Part shown: positions 28,937 through 36,963 of the stretch, one piece after another
Position numbering within the stretch: the first letter of the stretch is position 1
How the letters are laid out: every line of letters starts with the position of its first letter
Assembly: GCA_903871875.1 (NCBI GenBank)
Contig: CAIQIR010000107.1
Coordinates: forward strand, 62,001-126,000
Source: an uncultured Schlesneria sp.
Lineage (GTDB): Bacteria > Planctomycetota > Planctomycetia > Planctomycetales > Planctomycetaceae
Reading direction: 5' to 3'
Length of the DNA: 64,000 bases
Translations under genes and position numbers: made by a program
Notes under the pieces: generated by a model
The model's input: only the letters and a program-made list of their open reading frames with translations
Told to the model about the DNA's origin: nothing
Database searches by the model: none

Positions 28937-30790
28937 ATGCCTGTCAAGGTAAAGTGCACCAGTTGCGAGAAAGTTCTTTCCGTACCGGATGCCGCTCGAG
29001 GTAAAGCGATTAAATGTCCTGCCTGCCAGACACGGATCGCCGTACCCGCCGAGGGAGCCAGTCCCAAACCGCCCGCGGCGAAACCGAAGCCGAAAAAGCC
29101 CGCAAAGCCGGCTGACAGTGAGTACGCCCTGGTCACGCTGGATATGCGCAAGGCCGAGGATGACAACGCTCGCATTTGCCCCAAATGCGGCTACGACATG
29201 AAGTATCAAGACGAAGAAGATAACGAATGCCCCCAATGTGGATACGACTCACAGGCAGGCGGCCTGGGAGCCAGGGCTCTCAAAAAATCGCTTAAAGGCC
29301 CCGACCCGGCTGACTTCTATCCCGGACTGTTCAAGGATGGATGGAGGTTTGTCGGTCGGAATATTAGCCTGGCAGGGCGAACGATCGGCTACACACTCGC
29401 TTGTTTGACGATTTCGCTGTGCTGCGCGTTTCTCTATCTCTGGATTTCGATGTGGCCACCCCGAGCGTTTCTGGCCCTTTGTTTCACGATCAGTATTCTG
29501 GTCATTCCCGGCTGGATGTGGGTTCTCGATGTCGAAATCATCAAGCTGACCCTCGAAGGAAAAGACAAATTCAAGAAGCTTAACTTCGACTTCTTTCTCG
29601 CCAGTGCCATGGGATTAGGATTTGCATGCTGGTGTGTAGCCGTCATGGGGCCGTTAATTGGTTTCCCCGCCGCCTTGGGCTATTTGATCGTGAATTACTC
29701 TGGCGGCAGTCCCGCAATTGTCTTTCCGATTTGTATCGCGATCGGATTGATCCCTTCGATTTGGATGCTGCCGGTGGCCATGTCGCATATGGCCATGCCC
29801 GTACCCTACAAAGGTTGGATGGTGTGGAAACTGGTTCCAATGTGGGCCAGAACAATCAAGCCGCTGTCAGTTTGGCTGTTGCTTTTCCTGGCGACGAATA
29901 TTCCCGCCATTGCTGGAATCACGACCATTGCACTGGTTTACGGACAGGATCTCGTCGTCATCAGCAAGACCATGGAAAAGAACGCGGAGATTTCCCGGGC
30001 ATTCTTCGATGCTCAGGAAAATCCGAACGCCAAGAGAAAATCGAAAGGTCCGCCTCAACCAGTTCGTGAACCAGTTAAGCTCGAAGATAAAAAGGAAGTG
30101 GATTTCACCCCCTTGATCGTTCCTACAGTGATTCTGGTCGTGATGTGTATCTTCAATGGATTCACCTGCATGTTCAACATGCGAACCAATGGGCGATTCA
30201 CGTACTACAATCGCGGCTCACTCGACATGGTCGACAAGCGAAAAGAGTACAAGTACATCGCGAAAAAGCGGGTGGACGAAGATGAGGACGAGGCACCGAA
30301 AACACTTGCGAAAATGCTCACGGAGGCGGTCGCATTTTTCTTGGTATTTGATCTGTTCGGCCTGGTCGGCGGAATGCTGTACGGGTCTTTCACCGAGGCC
30401 GGCGCAATGACCGGGATCTTCTATGGAGTTTATATTGCCCAATCCATCGCCGCATTCGTGAATTTCATTATCTGCGTTAAGCTCGCGTTTCAGAACAGCC
30501 TCAAATGGGGAGCGATCAGCTTATTCGGCCTTTTCCCCATCGGCTTTATCGTGTTCGTGTTTCAGAACTTCGAAGAGCGCAAGGAGGCGTTTATCCAACT
30601 TGTCGTAGGAATGGTGATCAGCTTGACCGTCGTAATCGTCGGTTTAGTGTCGGGATTGTTGTTCTTGTTTGGAGATGCTGGACCAGAGAATCAAATCGCT
30701 CCTCCTGCGGTTGAAGTTCCGGCCAAACCTGAAACTCCTGCAACTGCCAACGGGACACCGGCACCGACAGCTGAACCTGCCAAACCGTGA
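28937..30790 (+). CDS. Zinc-ribbon multi-pass membrane protein
   Basis: A 617-aa protein. The N terminus is a zinc ribbon with CTSC (residues 7-10) and CPAC, of the MJ0042/zf type. A second ribbon, CPKCGYDMKY...CPQCG, follows at ~77-100. After a basic linker come about ten hydrophobic segments, including ISLAGRTIGYTLACLTISLC, AIVFPICIAIGLIPSIW and VVGMVISLTVVIVGLVSG, and the protein ends in a Pro/Ala-rich tail. The ribbons should face the cytoplasm. The long central loop (~residues 340-390) is charged. I recognise no transporter family; similar ribbon-plus-membrane proteins are frequent in planctomycetes. It is probably monocistronic, ~210 bp upstream of murE. Confidence 0.78.
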   Translation: MPVKVKCTSCEKVLSVPDAARGKAIKCPACQTRIAVPAEGASPKPPAAKPKPKKPAKPADSEYALVTLDMRKAEDDNARICPKCGYDMKYQDEEDNECPQCGYDSQAGGLGARALKKSLKGPDPADFYPGLFKDGWRFVGRNISLAGRTIGYTLACLTISLCCAFLYLWISMWPPRAFLALCFTISILVIPGWMWVLDVEIIKLTLEGKDKFKKLNFDFFLASAMGLGFACWCVAVMGPLIGFPAALGYLIVNYSGGSPAIVFPICIAIGLIPSIWMLPVAMSHMAMPVPYKGWMVWKLVPMWARTIKPLSVWLLLFLATNIPAIAGITTIALVYGQDLVVISKTMEKNAEISRAFFDAQENPNAKRKSKGPPQPVREPVKLEDKKEVDFTPLIVPTVILVVMCIFNGFTCMFNMRTNGRFTYYNRGSLDMVDKRKEYKYIAKKRVDEDEDEAPKTLAKMLTEAVAFFLVFDLFGLVGGMLYGSFTEAGAMTGIFYGVYIAQSIAAFVNFIICVKLAFQNSLKWGAISLFGLFPIGFIVFVFQNFEERKEAFIQLVVGMVISLTVVIVGLVSGLLFLFGDAGPENQIAPPAVEVPAKPETPATANGTPAPTAEPAKP

Positions 30791-30998
30791 TGATCAATGG
30801 GTGAGAAATCCCACGGACGGGACCAATCAACCGCAGCTTTCGCCAGCAGACGATCGCCTCTCGGAATCCCCAAACTGCGAGGAATTGGCGATCTCGAAAG
30901 ACGGCGGCGACTGAAATCGTCTTGACCGGTTTTTGAGAATCAAGGACAAGTCAGTTCGAATAAACAGTAGGCTCTGCGATCGCAAGGAGGCGTTCGTC

Positions 30999-32513
30999 GT
31001 GCGTGAGTCAGTTTCTTTTCCGTATGCTGTCAGCTTAAGGCGATTGCTGCCTCAAGCCAGTTTCGTTGGTTGCACGAATCTGTGTGTGACCGATGCGGTG
31101 GAAAGTAGCGGTGACGTGCGAACGGGTTCGCTGTTCGCCGTAATTTGCGGATCGAGGGTCAACGGAGGCCAATTCATTCACGAGGCCGTTGCTCGTGGAG
31201 CCTGCGGTCTGCTCGTGGACGCGGCGATACCCAGTTCGCCGATCGCTCAATGTGTTGTTAAAGACGTCCGATCCGCATATTCACGTATTTGCGAGTCCCT
31301 TTGCGGCCATCCCTCACGGCGACTGAAGATCACGGGTGTGACCGGAACGAATGGCAAGACAACCACAGCCTGGTTGGTCAGAAGCCTTTTGGAAAAGTCG
31401 GGGAATCGCTGTGGGTTGTTGGGCACGGTGGAATACTGCGATGGCTTACGAACCGGCCCGCCAACCCTGACGACGCCAGATTCCCGATCACTCGCGCAGT
31501 GGCTAGGCCGCATGGTGGACGCGGGCTCCAAATATGCCGCAATCGAATTGTCGAGCCATGCCTTGCATCAAGGCCGGTCAGCAGGAATCGAGCTCGATGC
31601 GGCCCTGGTCACCAACGTGACTCAGGACCATTTTGACTATCACCGAACCTATGAGTCCTATTTGAAAGCCAAAGCGAAAATCGTGGAATTGGTACGGCCT
31701 GGTGGATTGGTCGCCTTAAATAGCGACGACAGTGGAGCATGGTCGCTACGTGATGGTATTGGCGAGTCACTGGCCTGCGTCTCATTCGGGTTGAATCCAT
31801 CCGCAGACATTACGGCTCAGATCCGAGATGAATCCTTGTCGGGAACGCGATTTCGGCTGGGAATACATGGCAAAACAATCAATTGTGCCACACGCCTGAT
31901 TGGACGTCACAATATTTCCAACATCCTTGCCGCCACGGCCGCGGCGTCGCACCTCGGATTGGCGTCTGACGAGATTGTGGAAGGTATCGAAGGCTTTTAT
32001 TCGGTACCCGGTCGATTGGAACGCGTCGATTGCGGCCAACCGTTTGAAGTGTTCGTCGACTACGCTCACACCGACGATGCATTGCGGCGATGCCTGTCTG
32101 GCCTGCGAGGCCTGACTCCCGGTCGACTAATTTGCGTATTTGGAGCTGGCGGAGATCGCGATCGGACGAAGCGACCGAAACTTGGCCTGGCGGCGATGTT
32201 GGCAGATCGTGCGATCGTCACCAGCGACAATCCCCGCAGCGAGAATCCCTCTGCAATTATTGAGGAAATCCTGGCGGGAATGCCTGATGCAACGACCATC
32301 GCCACGTTCGAGGTCGATCGGCAGCAAGCAATACGCCAAGCCTTAACCATGGCGAGAGCCGGTGACTGCGTGCTTATTGCCGGAAAGGGTCACGAAACCG
32401 AACAGGTTATCGGCAGCCAACGACTTCCGTTTGACGATCGTCAAGTCGCCCGCGAAATTCTGCGGGAAAGATGGCAGTCATTGTCCCAACCTCCCACCCG
32501 AGTGAGTGCCTGA
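30999..32513 (+). CDS. murE: UDP-MurNAc-tripeptide synthetase (meso-DAP adding)
   Basis: A 504-aa Mur ligase that adds the third residue to UDP-MurNAc-L-Ala-D-Glu in peptidoglycan synthesis. The ATP loop TGTNGKTT is at about residues 115-122, with ELSSHALHQGR and TNVTQDHFDYHRTYESY following. The substrate-selecting loop reads DNPRSE near residue 415, the meso-diaminopimelate-specific DNPR motif. I chose GTG 30999 because a perfect AAGGAGG ends 8 nt before it; the open frame reaches TTG 30933 without one. murF starts 1 nt after the murE stop, so the two are an operon. This gene argues that the organism makes DAP-type peptidoglycan. Confidence 0.95.
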   Translation: MRESVSFPYAVSLRRLLPQASFVGCTNLCVTDAVESSGDVRTGSLFAVICGSRVNGGQFIHEAVARGACGLLVDAAIPSSPIAQCVVKDVRSAYSRICESLCGHPSRRLKITGVTGTNGKTTTAWLVRSLLEKSGNRCGLLGTVEYCDGLRTGPPTLTTPDSRSLAQWLGRMVDAGSKYAAIELSSHALHQGRSAGIELDAALVTNVTQDHFDYHRTYESYLKAKAKIVELVRPGGLVALNSDDSGAWSLRDGIGESLACVSFGLNPSADITAQIRDESLSGTRFRLGIHGKTINCATRLIGRHNISNILAATAAASHLGLASDEIVEGIEGFYSVPGRLERVDCGQPFEVFVDYAHTDDALRRCLSGLRGLTPGRLICVFGAGGDRDRTKRPKLGLAAMLADRAIVTSDNPRSENPSAIIEEILAGMPDATTIATFEVDRQQAIRQALTMARAGDCVLIAGKGHETEQVIGSQRLPFDDRQVAREILRERWQSLSQPPTRVSA

Positions 32514-32514
32514 C

Positions 32515-33921
32515 ATGGAACGGCTCACTCTGCGAGATCTCATGTTGGCCACCGACGGTCGACTGCGCAATGTCGACGCTGCCGACGCCATCTTCGATCG
32601 CATCAGCATTGACTCACGAGACATTCATCGGGGAGATATCTTTTGGGCGTTGAAGGGCGAAAATCACGACGGCCATGACTTTATTGAGGAAGCGATTGAG
32701 CAGCAGGCCCGTTTGTGCGTCGTTTCCGCTCGACAGGCACACGCCCTGTCAGGTCCGTTGTTGATCGTCGAGGAACCGCTCACCGCACTTGGGCATTTTG
32801 CGAATTGGTATCGCGGCCAAATTGATACGCTCGTCATTGGCGTGACAGGAAGCGTCGGCAAGACAACAACCCGCGAGTTGATCTATTCCGCGCTGAGCAG
32901 TCAGTTCCAGGGGATTCGCAGCCGGTCGAACTTCAATAACCTGATCGGCCTGCCACTCAGTCTGCTCGGCCTGGAATCCCATCACGAATTCGCCGTGATC
33001 GAGATGGGGGCGTCGGAAATTGGTGACATTCGCGCGCTTTGCGAGCTGGCCCAGCCAGAGGTTGGGGTGATCACCGCGATCGGTCCCGCGCATCTGCGAA
33101 CATTTGGCGGAATCGACGCTGTCATTCAGACCAAAGGTGAACTTCTCGAACAGCTTCCTTCGACCGGTTTCGCAATTCTTCCCGGCGACGATATGGTCTT
33201 GCGGCAGATGGCTGATCGTGCCCCCTGTCCGGTGATTTTCGTGGGTGAAGGGGACGACAATCAAATTCGAGCCAGCCGGGTGGAGGTTCATGCCAAAAGC
33301 CTGCGTTTCCGGTGTGAGGGAGAAAACTTCACGATCCCCGTGACCGGTCGGCATTGCCTTTCCAACGCGCTGTGCGCAATTGCCATCGGCTTAGAGATTG
33401 GCGTTCAACCCCATCTGCTTGCAGCCGGACTAGCCAACTTTACGCCAGTTCCCGGTCGGTGCGGAGTATTGCAGATAGGGTCATGGACCGTCATCGATGA
33501 CACCTACAACGCAAGCCCCTTGGCCGTTGCGGCCGCCTGCCGATTGCTCAAGGAGTTCGTCGTTCCTCGCATTGGCCAACGTCTGCTGATTCTCGGTGAC
33601 ATGCGGGAACTGGGTGCAACGGCAGTCCTCGAGCATGAACAAATCGGTCACCTCGCAGCCCAACTGAGACTGGATCGCCTGCTTGTTTGTGGCGTGCATG
33701 CAAACGATGTCGCTCGGGGCGCGGAACAGTCGGGAATGAAACCGCATCAGATTGTGGCGGCGACCGATGCCGAAACGTTGATCGCCATTCTCGATTGTTG
33801 GTTGCAACCCGACGACGTCCTGCTGGTGAAGGGGTCGCGAATGACACGGATGGAACGAGTCATCGATTGGCTGAAAGACCGCGCGTTACGAGAAACAGAA
33901 CAGCATCGATTTTGTGCTTAG
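32515..33921 (+). CDS. murF: UDP-MurNAc-tripeptide:D-Ala-D-Ala ligase
   Basis: A 468-aa Mur ligase adding D-Ala-D-Ala to the UDP-MurNAc tripeptide, the last cytoplasmic step before the lipid-linked stage. Motifs: ATP loop TGSVGKTTT (residues 111-119), SNFNNLIGLPL, EMGASEIGDI, GRHCLSNALCAIAI, and the C-terminal DDTYNASP that is characteristic of MurF. The ATG lies 1 nt after the murE TGA; an overlapping GTG at 32506 is an alternative start. Usual length. No mraY or murD follows, so the mur genes are split up here, unlike the compact dcw cluster of many bacteria. A GC-rich double hairpin follows at 34082-34140. Confidence 0.95.
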   Translation: MERLTLRDLMLATDGRLRNVDAADAIFDRISIDSRDIHRGDIFWALKGENHDGHDFIEEAIEQQARLCVVSARQAHALSGPLLIVEEPLTALGHFANWYRGQIDTLVIGVTGSVGKTTTRELIYSALSSQFQGIRSRSNFNNLIGLPLSLLGLESHHEFAVIEMGASEIGDIRALCELAQPEVGVITAIGPAHLRTFGGIDAVIQTKGELLEQLPSTGFAILPGDDMVLRQMADRAPCPVIFVGEGDDNQIRASRVEVHAKSLRFRCEGENFTIPVTGRHCLSNALCAIAIGLEIGVQPHLLAAGLANFTPVPGRCGVLQIGSWTVIDDTYNASPLAVAAACRLLKEFVVPRIGQRLLILGDMRELGATAVLEHEQIGHLAAQLRLDRLLVCGVHANDVARGAEQSGMKPHQIVAATDAETLIAILDCWLQPDDVLLVKGSRMTRMERVIDWLKDRALRETEQHRFCA

Positions 33922-34106
33922 AAAAAGTCCTGCTGATGGTCGTTTTAAGAAATTGTTCGAGAAATCAGAAAAGAAAGGTTCCGTCACGTGCGAACGGTTT
34001 GCGGGAATCGTTTGCCAGTCCGGGTCGCGCCGGACAATCACGTCTACGGTGGCGAAGCTGTCTCTGGGTCGATGGCTTTGTCGTCACGTCGTGACGGGAC
34101 CAATTA

Positions 34107-34140
34107 CCCGGGCGTTGGGACTGTCCTCCCGGCGCCCGGG
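34107..34140 (+). terminator. GC-rich hairpin downstream of murF
   Basis: CCCGGGCG pairs with CGCCCGGG (8 bp, 18-nt loop). Just upstream, CGTCAC/GTGACG forms a second hairpin at 34082-34096. The T content after the second stem (ATATTTGTT) fits a weak intrinsic terminator for murEF, ~190 bp after the stop. Confidence 0.5.
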
Positions 34141-34184
34141 ACATATTTGTTAGGTTCGTGGTGGTTTGTTGCAAGGGATTGTTG

Positions 34185-34643
34185 ATGAAGCGTTCTTCTT
34201 TACTATTCGCGTCGGCATTATTGGCATTGGCAGCTCTCTTAGCTCGGCAATCAACTCGCGCCAATGATGGTGTTCCATTTGATTCGACGAGTGCAGATTC
34301 TGGGATTTCCACGGTAGTGAAACTGATCGATCGTATCGAAGCCCTCGAAAAACGGATTGCAGCACTCGAACACAACGGACCGCTCGTTCGACAAGCCGAC
34401 AGCCGGGAAATGCCCGAGCCCGGTCAGCTTGATGTCATTGCTCCCGAGAAAGAAACCTCGATCAAGGAAGACATCGGCAATACCGAAAGTCATGTGGCTG
34501 AAGAAAATCCAGCTCGAAGCGTGAAAACCATCCCACTTCCAAATCATCTGGAACAGGACGACAATTCCCAGAACACCAACGGACAGCGCTGGCAGGTTCG
34601 CCTGCTCGGACACCGCAAAACATCGCCCTCAGCGGTCCGCTAA
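34185..34643 (+). CDS. Exported coiled-coil protein, function unknown
   Basis: A 152-aa protein with a signal peptide (KRSSLLFASALLALAALLA). The mature N-terminal part has a short heptad-patterned helix (TVVKLIDRIEALEKRIAALE), which suggests oligomerisation. The rest is hydrophilic and low-complexity, rich in Glu and Lys. ATG 34185 follows AAGGGA at a normal distance and begins the signal peptide. Its stop codon directly abuts the GTG of the OleB-like hydrolase gene, so the two are probably co-translated. No family recognised. Confidence 0.65.
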   Translation: MKRSSLLFASALLALAALLARQSTRANDGVPFDSTSADSGISTVVKLIDRIEALEKRIAALEHNGPLVRQADSREMPEPGQLDVIAPEKETSIKEDIGNTESHVAEENPARSVKTIPLPNHLEQDDNSQNTNGQRWQVRLLGHRKTSPSAVR

Positions 34644-35630
34644 GTGGAAGATTCCGTGGGAACACTGGAAGAATCCGGGTACTCCCGCAATCATTTCACT
34701 TTTGGACCGCGTCGATGTCGCGGTGAGTTCCTCTCGAAGTCTGGCGGCAACGTGGCGTTTCCTGGTTACGATTTTACTTCGCACTTCGCCGAAATTGACG
34801 GCCTGCGGTTGCACTATCTCGATGAAGGACATGGCGACTGCGTCGTCATGTTGCATGGCAACCCGAATTGGTCGTTCTATTATCGAAATCTGGTCCACGC
34901 ACTGCGCGATCGATATCGCTGTCTGGTGCCTGATCACATCGGCTGCGGTTTGTCGGACAAACCGGCGGACGACCGCTATGAATATTCGTTGGCACGTCGA
35001 GTTGCGGATTTGGAAACGTGGTTGGAGCAATGCCGCGCCACAAGCAACTTGACACTGGTCGTGCACGACTGGGGCGGAATGATTGGGATGGCCTATGCCA
35101 CCAAGTACCCGGAACGTATTCGACGTCTCGTGATTCTCAATACGGGCGCATTTCATCTCCCTAAGACGAAACCGGTGCCATGGCAGCTTAAACTGGCCCG
35201 TAGCCCGCTCGGCGCTTTGCTGGTCCGTGGATTCAATGCGTTCAGTCGAGGCGCCGTTCGATCATGTGTTACCAGACACCCGATGCCGACGGACGTCGCC
35301 AACGCTTATTGTGCCCCCTATGACTCTTGGGCACATCGAATTGCAGTCCATCGCTTCGTGCAGGACATTCCACTGAAATCAGGCGACCGCGGATTCGATT
35401 TGATTTCGGAAGTGGGCAATCGATTGCGGCTCTTAGCGCAAGTTCCGATGTTCATCGGTTGGGGCGAACGGGACTTCGTATTTGACGAGCACTTCCTAAA
35501 AGAATGGCTTGCTCGATTTCCGAAAGCCGAATTGCACCGTTATCCCGATTGCGGTCATTACATTCTGGAGGACGCCCAGGAAGAGTTGGTGCCATTGATC
35601 GGCCGTTTTCTGGATTCGCATCCCCTGTGA
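34644..35630 (+). CDS. OleB-like alpha/beta hydrolase (haloalkane dehalogenase superfamily, subgroup III)
   Basis: A 328-aa alpha/beta hydrolase with an aspartate nucleophile: VVHDWGGMIG puts Asp142 at the nucleophile elbow, HGNPNWSF at 71-78 forms the oxyanion region, and PDCGHYILED supplies the catalytic histidine. These are shared with haloalkane dehalogenases. The segments VPDHIGCGLSDKP, LVILNTGAFHLP and YDSWAHRIAVHRFVQDIPL resemble OleB, the beta-lactone decarboxylase of long-chain olefin synthesis, more than true dehalogenases. No oleA, oleC or oleD is nearby, so the role is uncertain. The start is GTG 34644, directly after the upstream stop; the first ~40 residues are poorly conserved-looking, so a later start is possible. 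Confidence 0.78.
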   Translation: MEDSVGTLEESGYSRNHFTFGPRRCRGEFLSKSGGNVAFPGYDFTSHFAEIDGLRLHYLDEGHGDCVVMLHGNPNWSFYYRNLVHALRDRYRCLVPDHIGCGLSDKPADDRYEYSLARRVADLETWLEQCRATSNLTLVVHDWGGMIGMAYATKYPERIRRLVILNTGAFHLPKTKPVPWQLKLARSPLGALLVRGFNAFSRGAVRSCVTRHPMPTDVANAYCAPYDSWAHRIAVHRFVQDIPLKSGDRGFDLISEVGNRLRLLAQVPMFIGWGERDFVFDEHFLKEWLARFPKAELHRYPDCGHYILEDAQEELVPLIGRFLDSHPL

Positions 35631-35926
35631 ACCTCCATCGTGTGGCGGAAGACCGCAATTCGACGGAAGATCAATTTGCACAGGGAGATCCTGCGATGCG
35701 ACTTCTCAGAATTGTTCTCGTTTTAGTCAATTCCAGCGGCGGTAACCCTTGCAATCTGGAGCTGGCAACACGATACTTTCCGCCCCGTCTCAGCCATGTG
35801 GGCTGATGGGTCGAGATGATCGACTGCTGGGCGAATGCCTTGCGACGGTAGACGAATTCCTCCCGCGTTTCCTGGTGAAACGGGTTCCGGTTTGTCCCGG
35901 AATCGCCAACCTGAGGTGCATTGACG

Positions 35927-36211
35927 ATGAACGCCTATACTAAGACCGAAATCAAGAAGCTTCGCAAGAAGCGTCAACGTCTGAAGAAGAAGCTGCGCTG
36001 CCGATTCTGTCCACATGGCTGTGACAAGTCGCCACGTCCAATTTTCGTTGATTACAAAGATCTCAAGACTTTGCGAACGATGATCGATCGCGAAGGAAAC
36101 ATGCTAGCTCGCCGCAAGACGGGCAATTGTGCCAAGTTCCAACGAGCAGTCCGTGAGGCGATTCTTCGCGCTCGATATGTCGGCCTGCTACCCTATGTCG
36201 CCGAAGAATGA
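35927..36211 (+). CDS. rpsR: 30S ribosomal protein S18
   Basis: A 94-aa basic protein of the small ribosomal subunit. Family signature: [51 protein letters not shown]. The N-terminal [11 protein letters not shown] carries three closely spaced cysteines, which with Cys in GNC could bind zinc (the C+ form). It starts at ATG 35927 with GAGGTG 8 nt upstream. A strong intrinsic terminator follows 34 bp after the stop. It stands alone rather than between rpsF/ssb and rplI as in many bacteria. Confidence 0.93.
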   Translation: MNAYTKTEIKKLRKKRQRLKKKLRCRFCPHGCDKSPRPIFVDYKDLKTLRTMIDREGNMLARRKTGNCAKFQRAVREAILRARYVGLLPYVAEE

Positions 36212-36244
36212 AACGCCCCCTAGGTTTCCTCTTTCCACGAACAG

Positions 36245-36274
36245 AGCCCGGCAATTCAGTTGCCGGGCTTTTTT
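36245..36274 (+). terminator. Intrinsic terminator of rpsR
   Basis: AGCCCGGCAA pairs perfectly with TTGCCGGGCT around a 5-nt loop and is followed by a run of T residues. This is a textbook rho-independent terminator. Confidence 0.93.
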
Positions 36275-36373
36275 GTTGATGTAACATGCTGGAAAAGGCT
36301 TTGTTTCGGGATCCGCTTTGATATCGTCTGTGCTGATTTTGCTTCCGTCCCTGCTCGTTCGAGGAGTACCGTG

Positions 36374-36814
36374 ATGCCAAGAACCGTTCTCTGCCTGCTG
36401 TTCGTTTTGACTGCCTCCGGTTGCATGCGAAGCCTCGAGGACCAAACCAAAAAATCAGAGAACTCGATTATTGGCAAGAAAACCCAGGATATTGGTAAAT
36501 TCGACCCGAACGCCGATAACAAAGTCAGCGATTCCAAAGTACGGATCACCGACCCCGTTTTGGGTGGCCTGCAAGCTTACGGTCCGATGCTTGAGCAGAT
36601 TTCGAAGACCCAGATCAAGCAAGCCGTCGACCTCTTTCAAGCGTCAAATGATCGATTTCCCAAGGACTACGACGAGTTCATGGAGCAAATCATCAAAGCA
36701 AACCAAATCAAACTGCCCGTCCTTCCCGGGAAAAAGAAATACCAGTACGACGAGGTCAACCACACTCTGGTCGTCGTCGAGGCTCAAGTCGATGCTCCAT
36801 CTGAGAAGGACTAA
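36374..36814 (+). CDS. Lipoprotein with pseudopilin-like C-terminal helix
   Basis: A 146-aa protein with a lipobox signal (LLFVLTASGC) and the modified Cys at residue ~17. The mature part has a charged spacer, then TQIKQAVDLFQASNDRFPKDYDEF and a closing KKKYQYDEVNHTLVV. The arrangement of a helix with F-P-x-D followed by a Y-x-Y-D strand recalls the C-terminal domain of type II secretion pseudopilins (GspG), but no N-terminal prepilin motif exists. GAGGAG lies 8 nt before the ATG. It is followed by the thioredoxin-like protein gene in the same direction, ~150 bp away. The function is unknown. Confidence 0.72.
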   Translation: MPRTVLCLLFVLTASGCMRSLEDQTKKSENSIIGKKTQDIGKFDPNADNKVSDSKVRITDPVLGGLQAYGPMLEQISKTQIKQAVDLFQASNDRFPKDYDEFMEQIIKANQIKLPVLPGKKKYQYDEVNHTLVVVEAQVDAPSEKD

Positions 36815-36963
36815 TTGGACACTTCACTTGGCATTTTCTGGACTGAAAACTGCTGGTGACGCAAAAATGGGCATCATTTAGAATTACGCGGTTAAATGGA
36901 TTTTGTCGTCGGCCCTGTGCCGGTGATCTCAAGGATGCGACTCGTTTCAATGGAGTGGCGCCA

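Noticed and set aside
33985-33990. CACGTG word resembling a parS core
   Set aside because: The flanks do not match GTTYCACGTGRAAC. The same holds for CACGTG at 49636 and 63042.
34644-35630. Label as haloalkane dehalogenase
   Set aside because: The Asp nucleophile is shared, but flanking segments look more like OleB, so a firm dehalogenase call is not justified.
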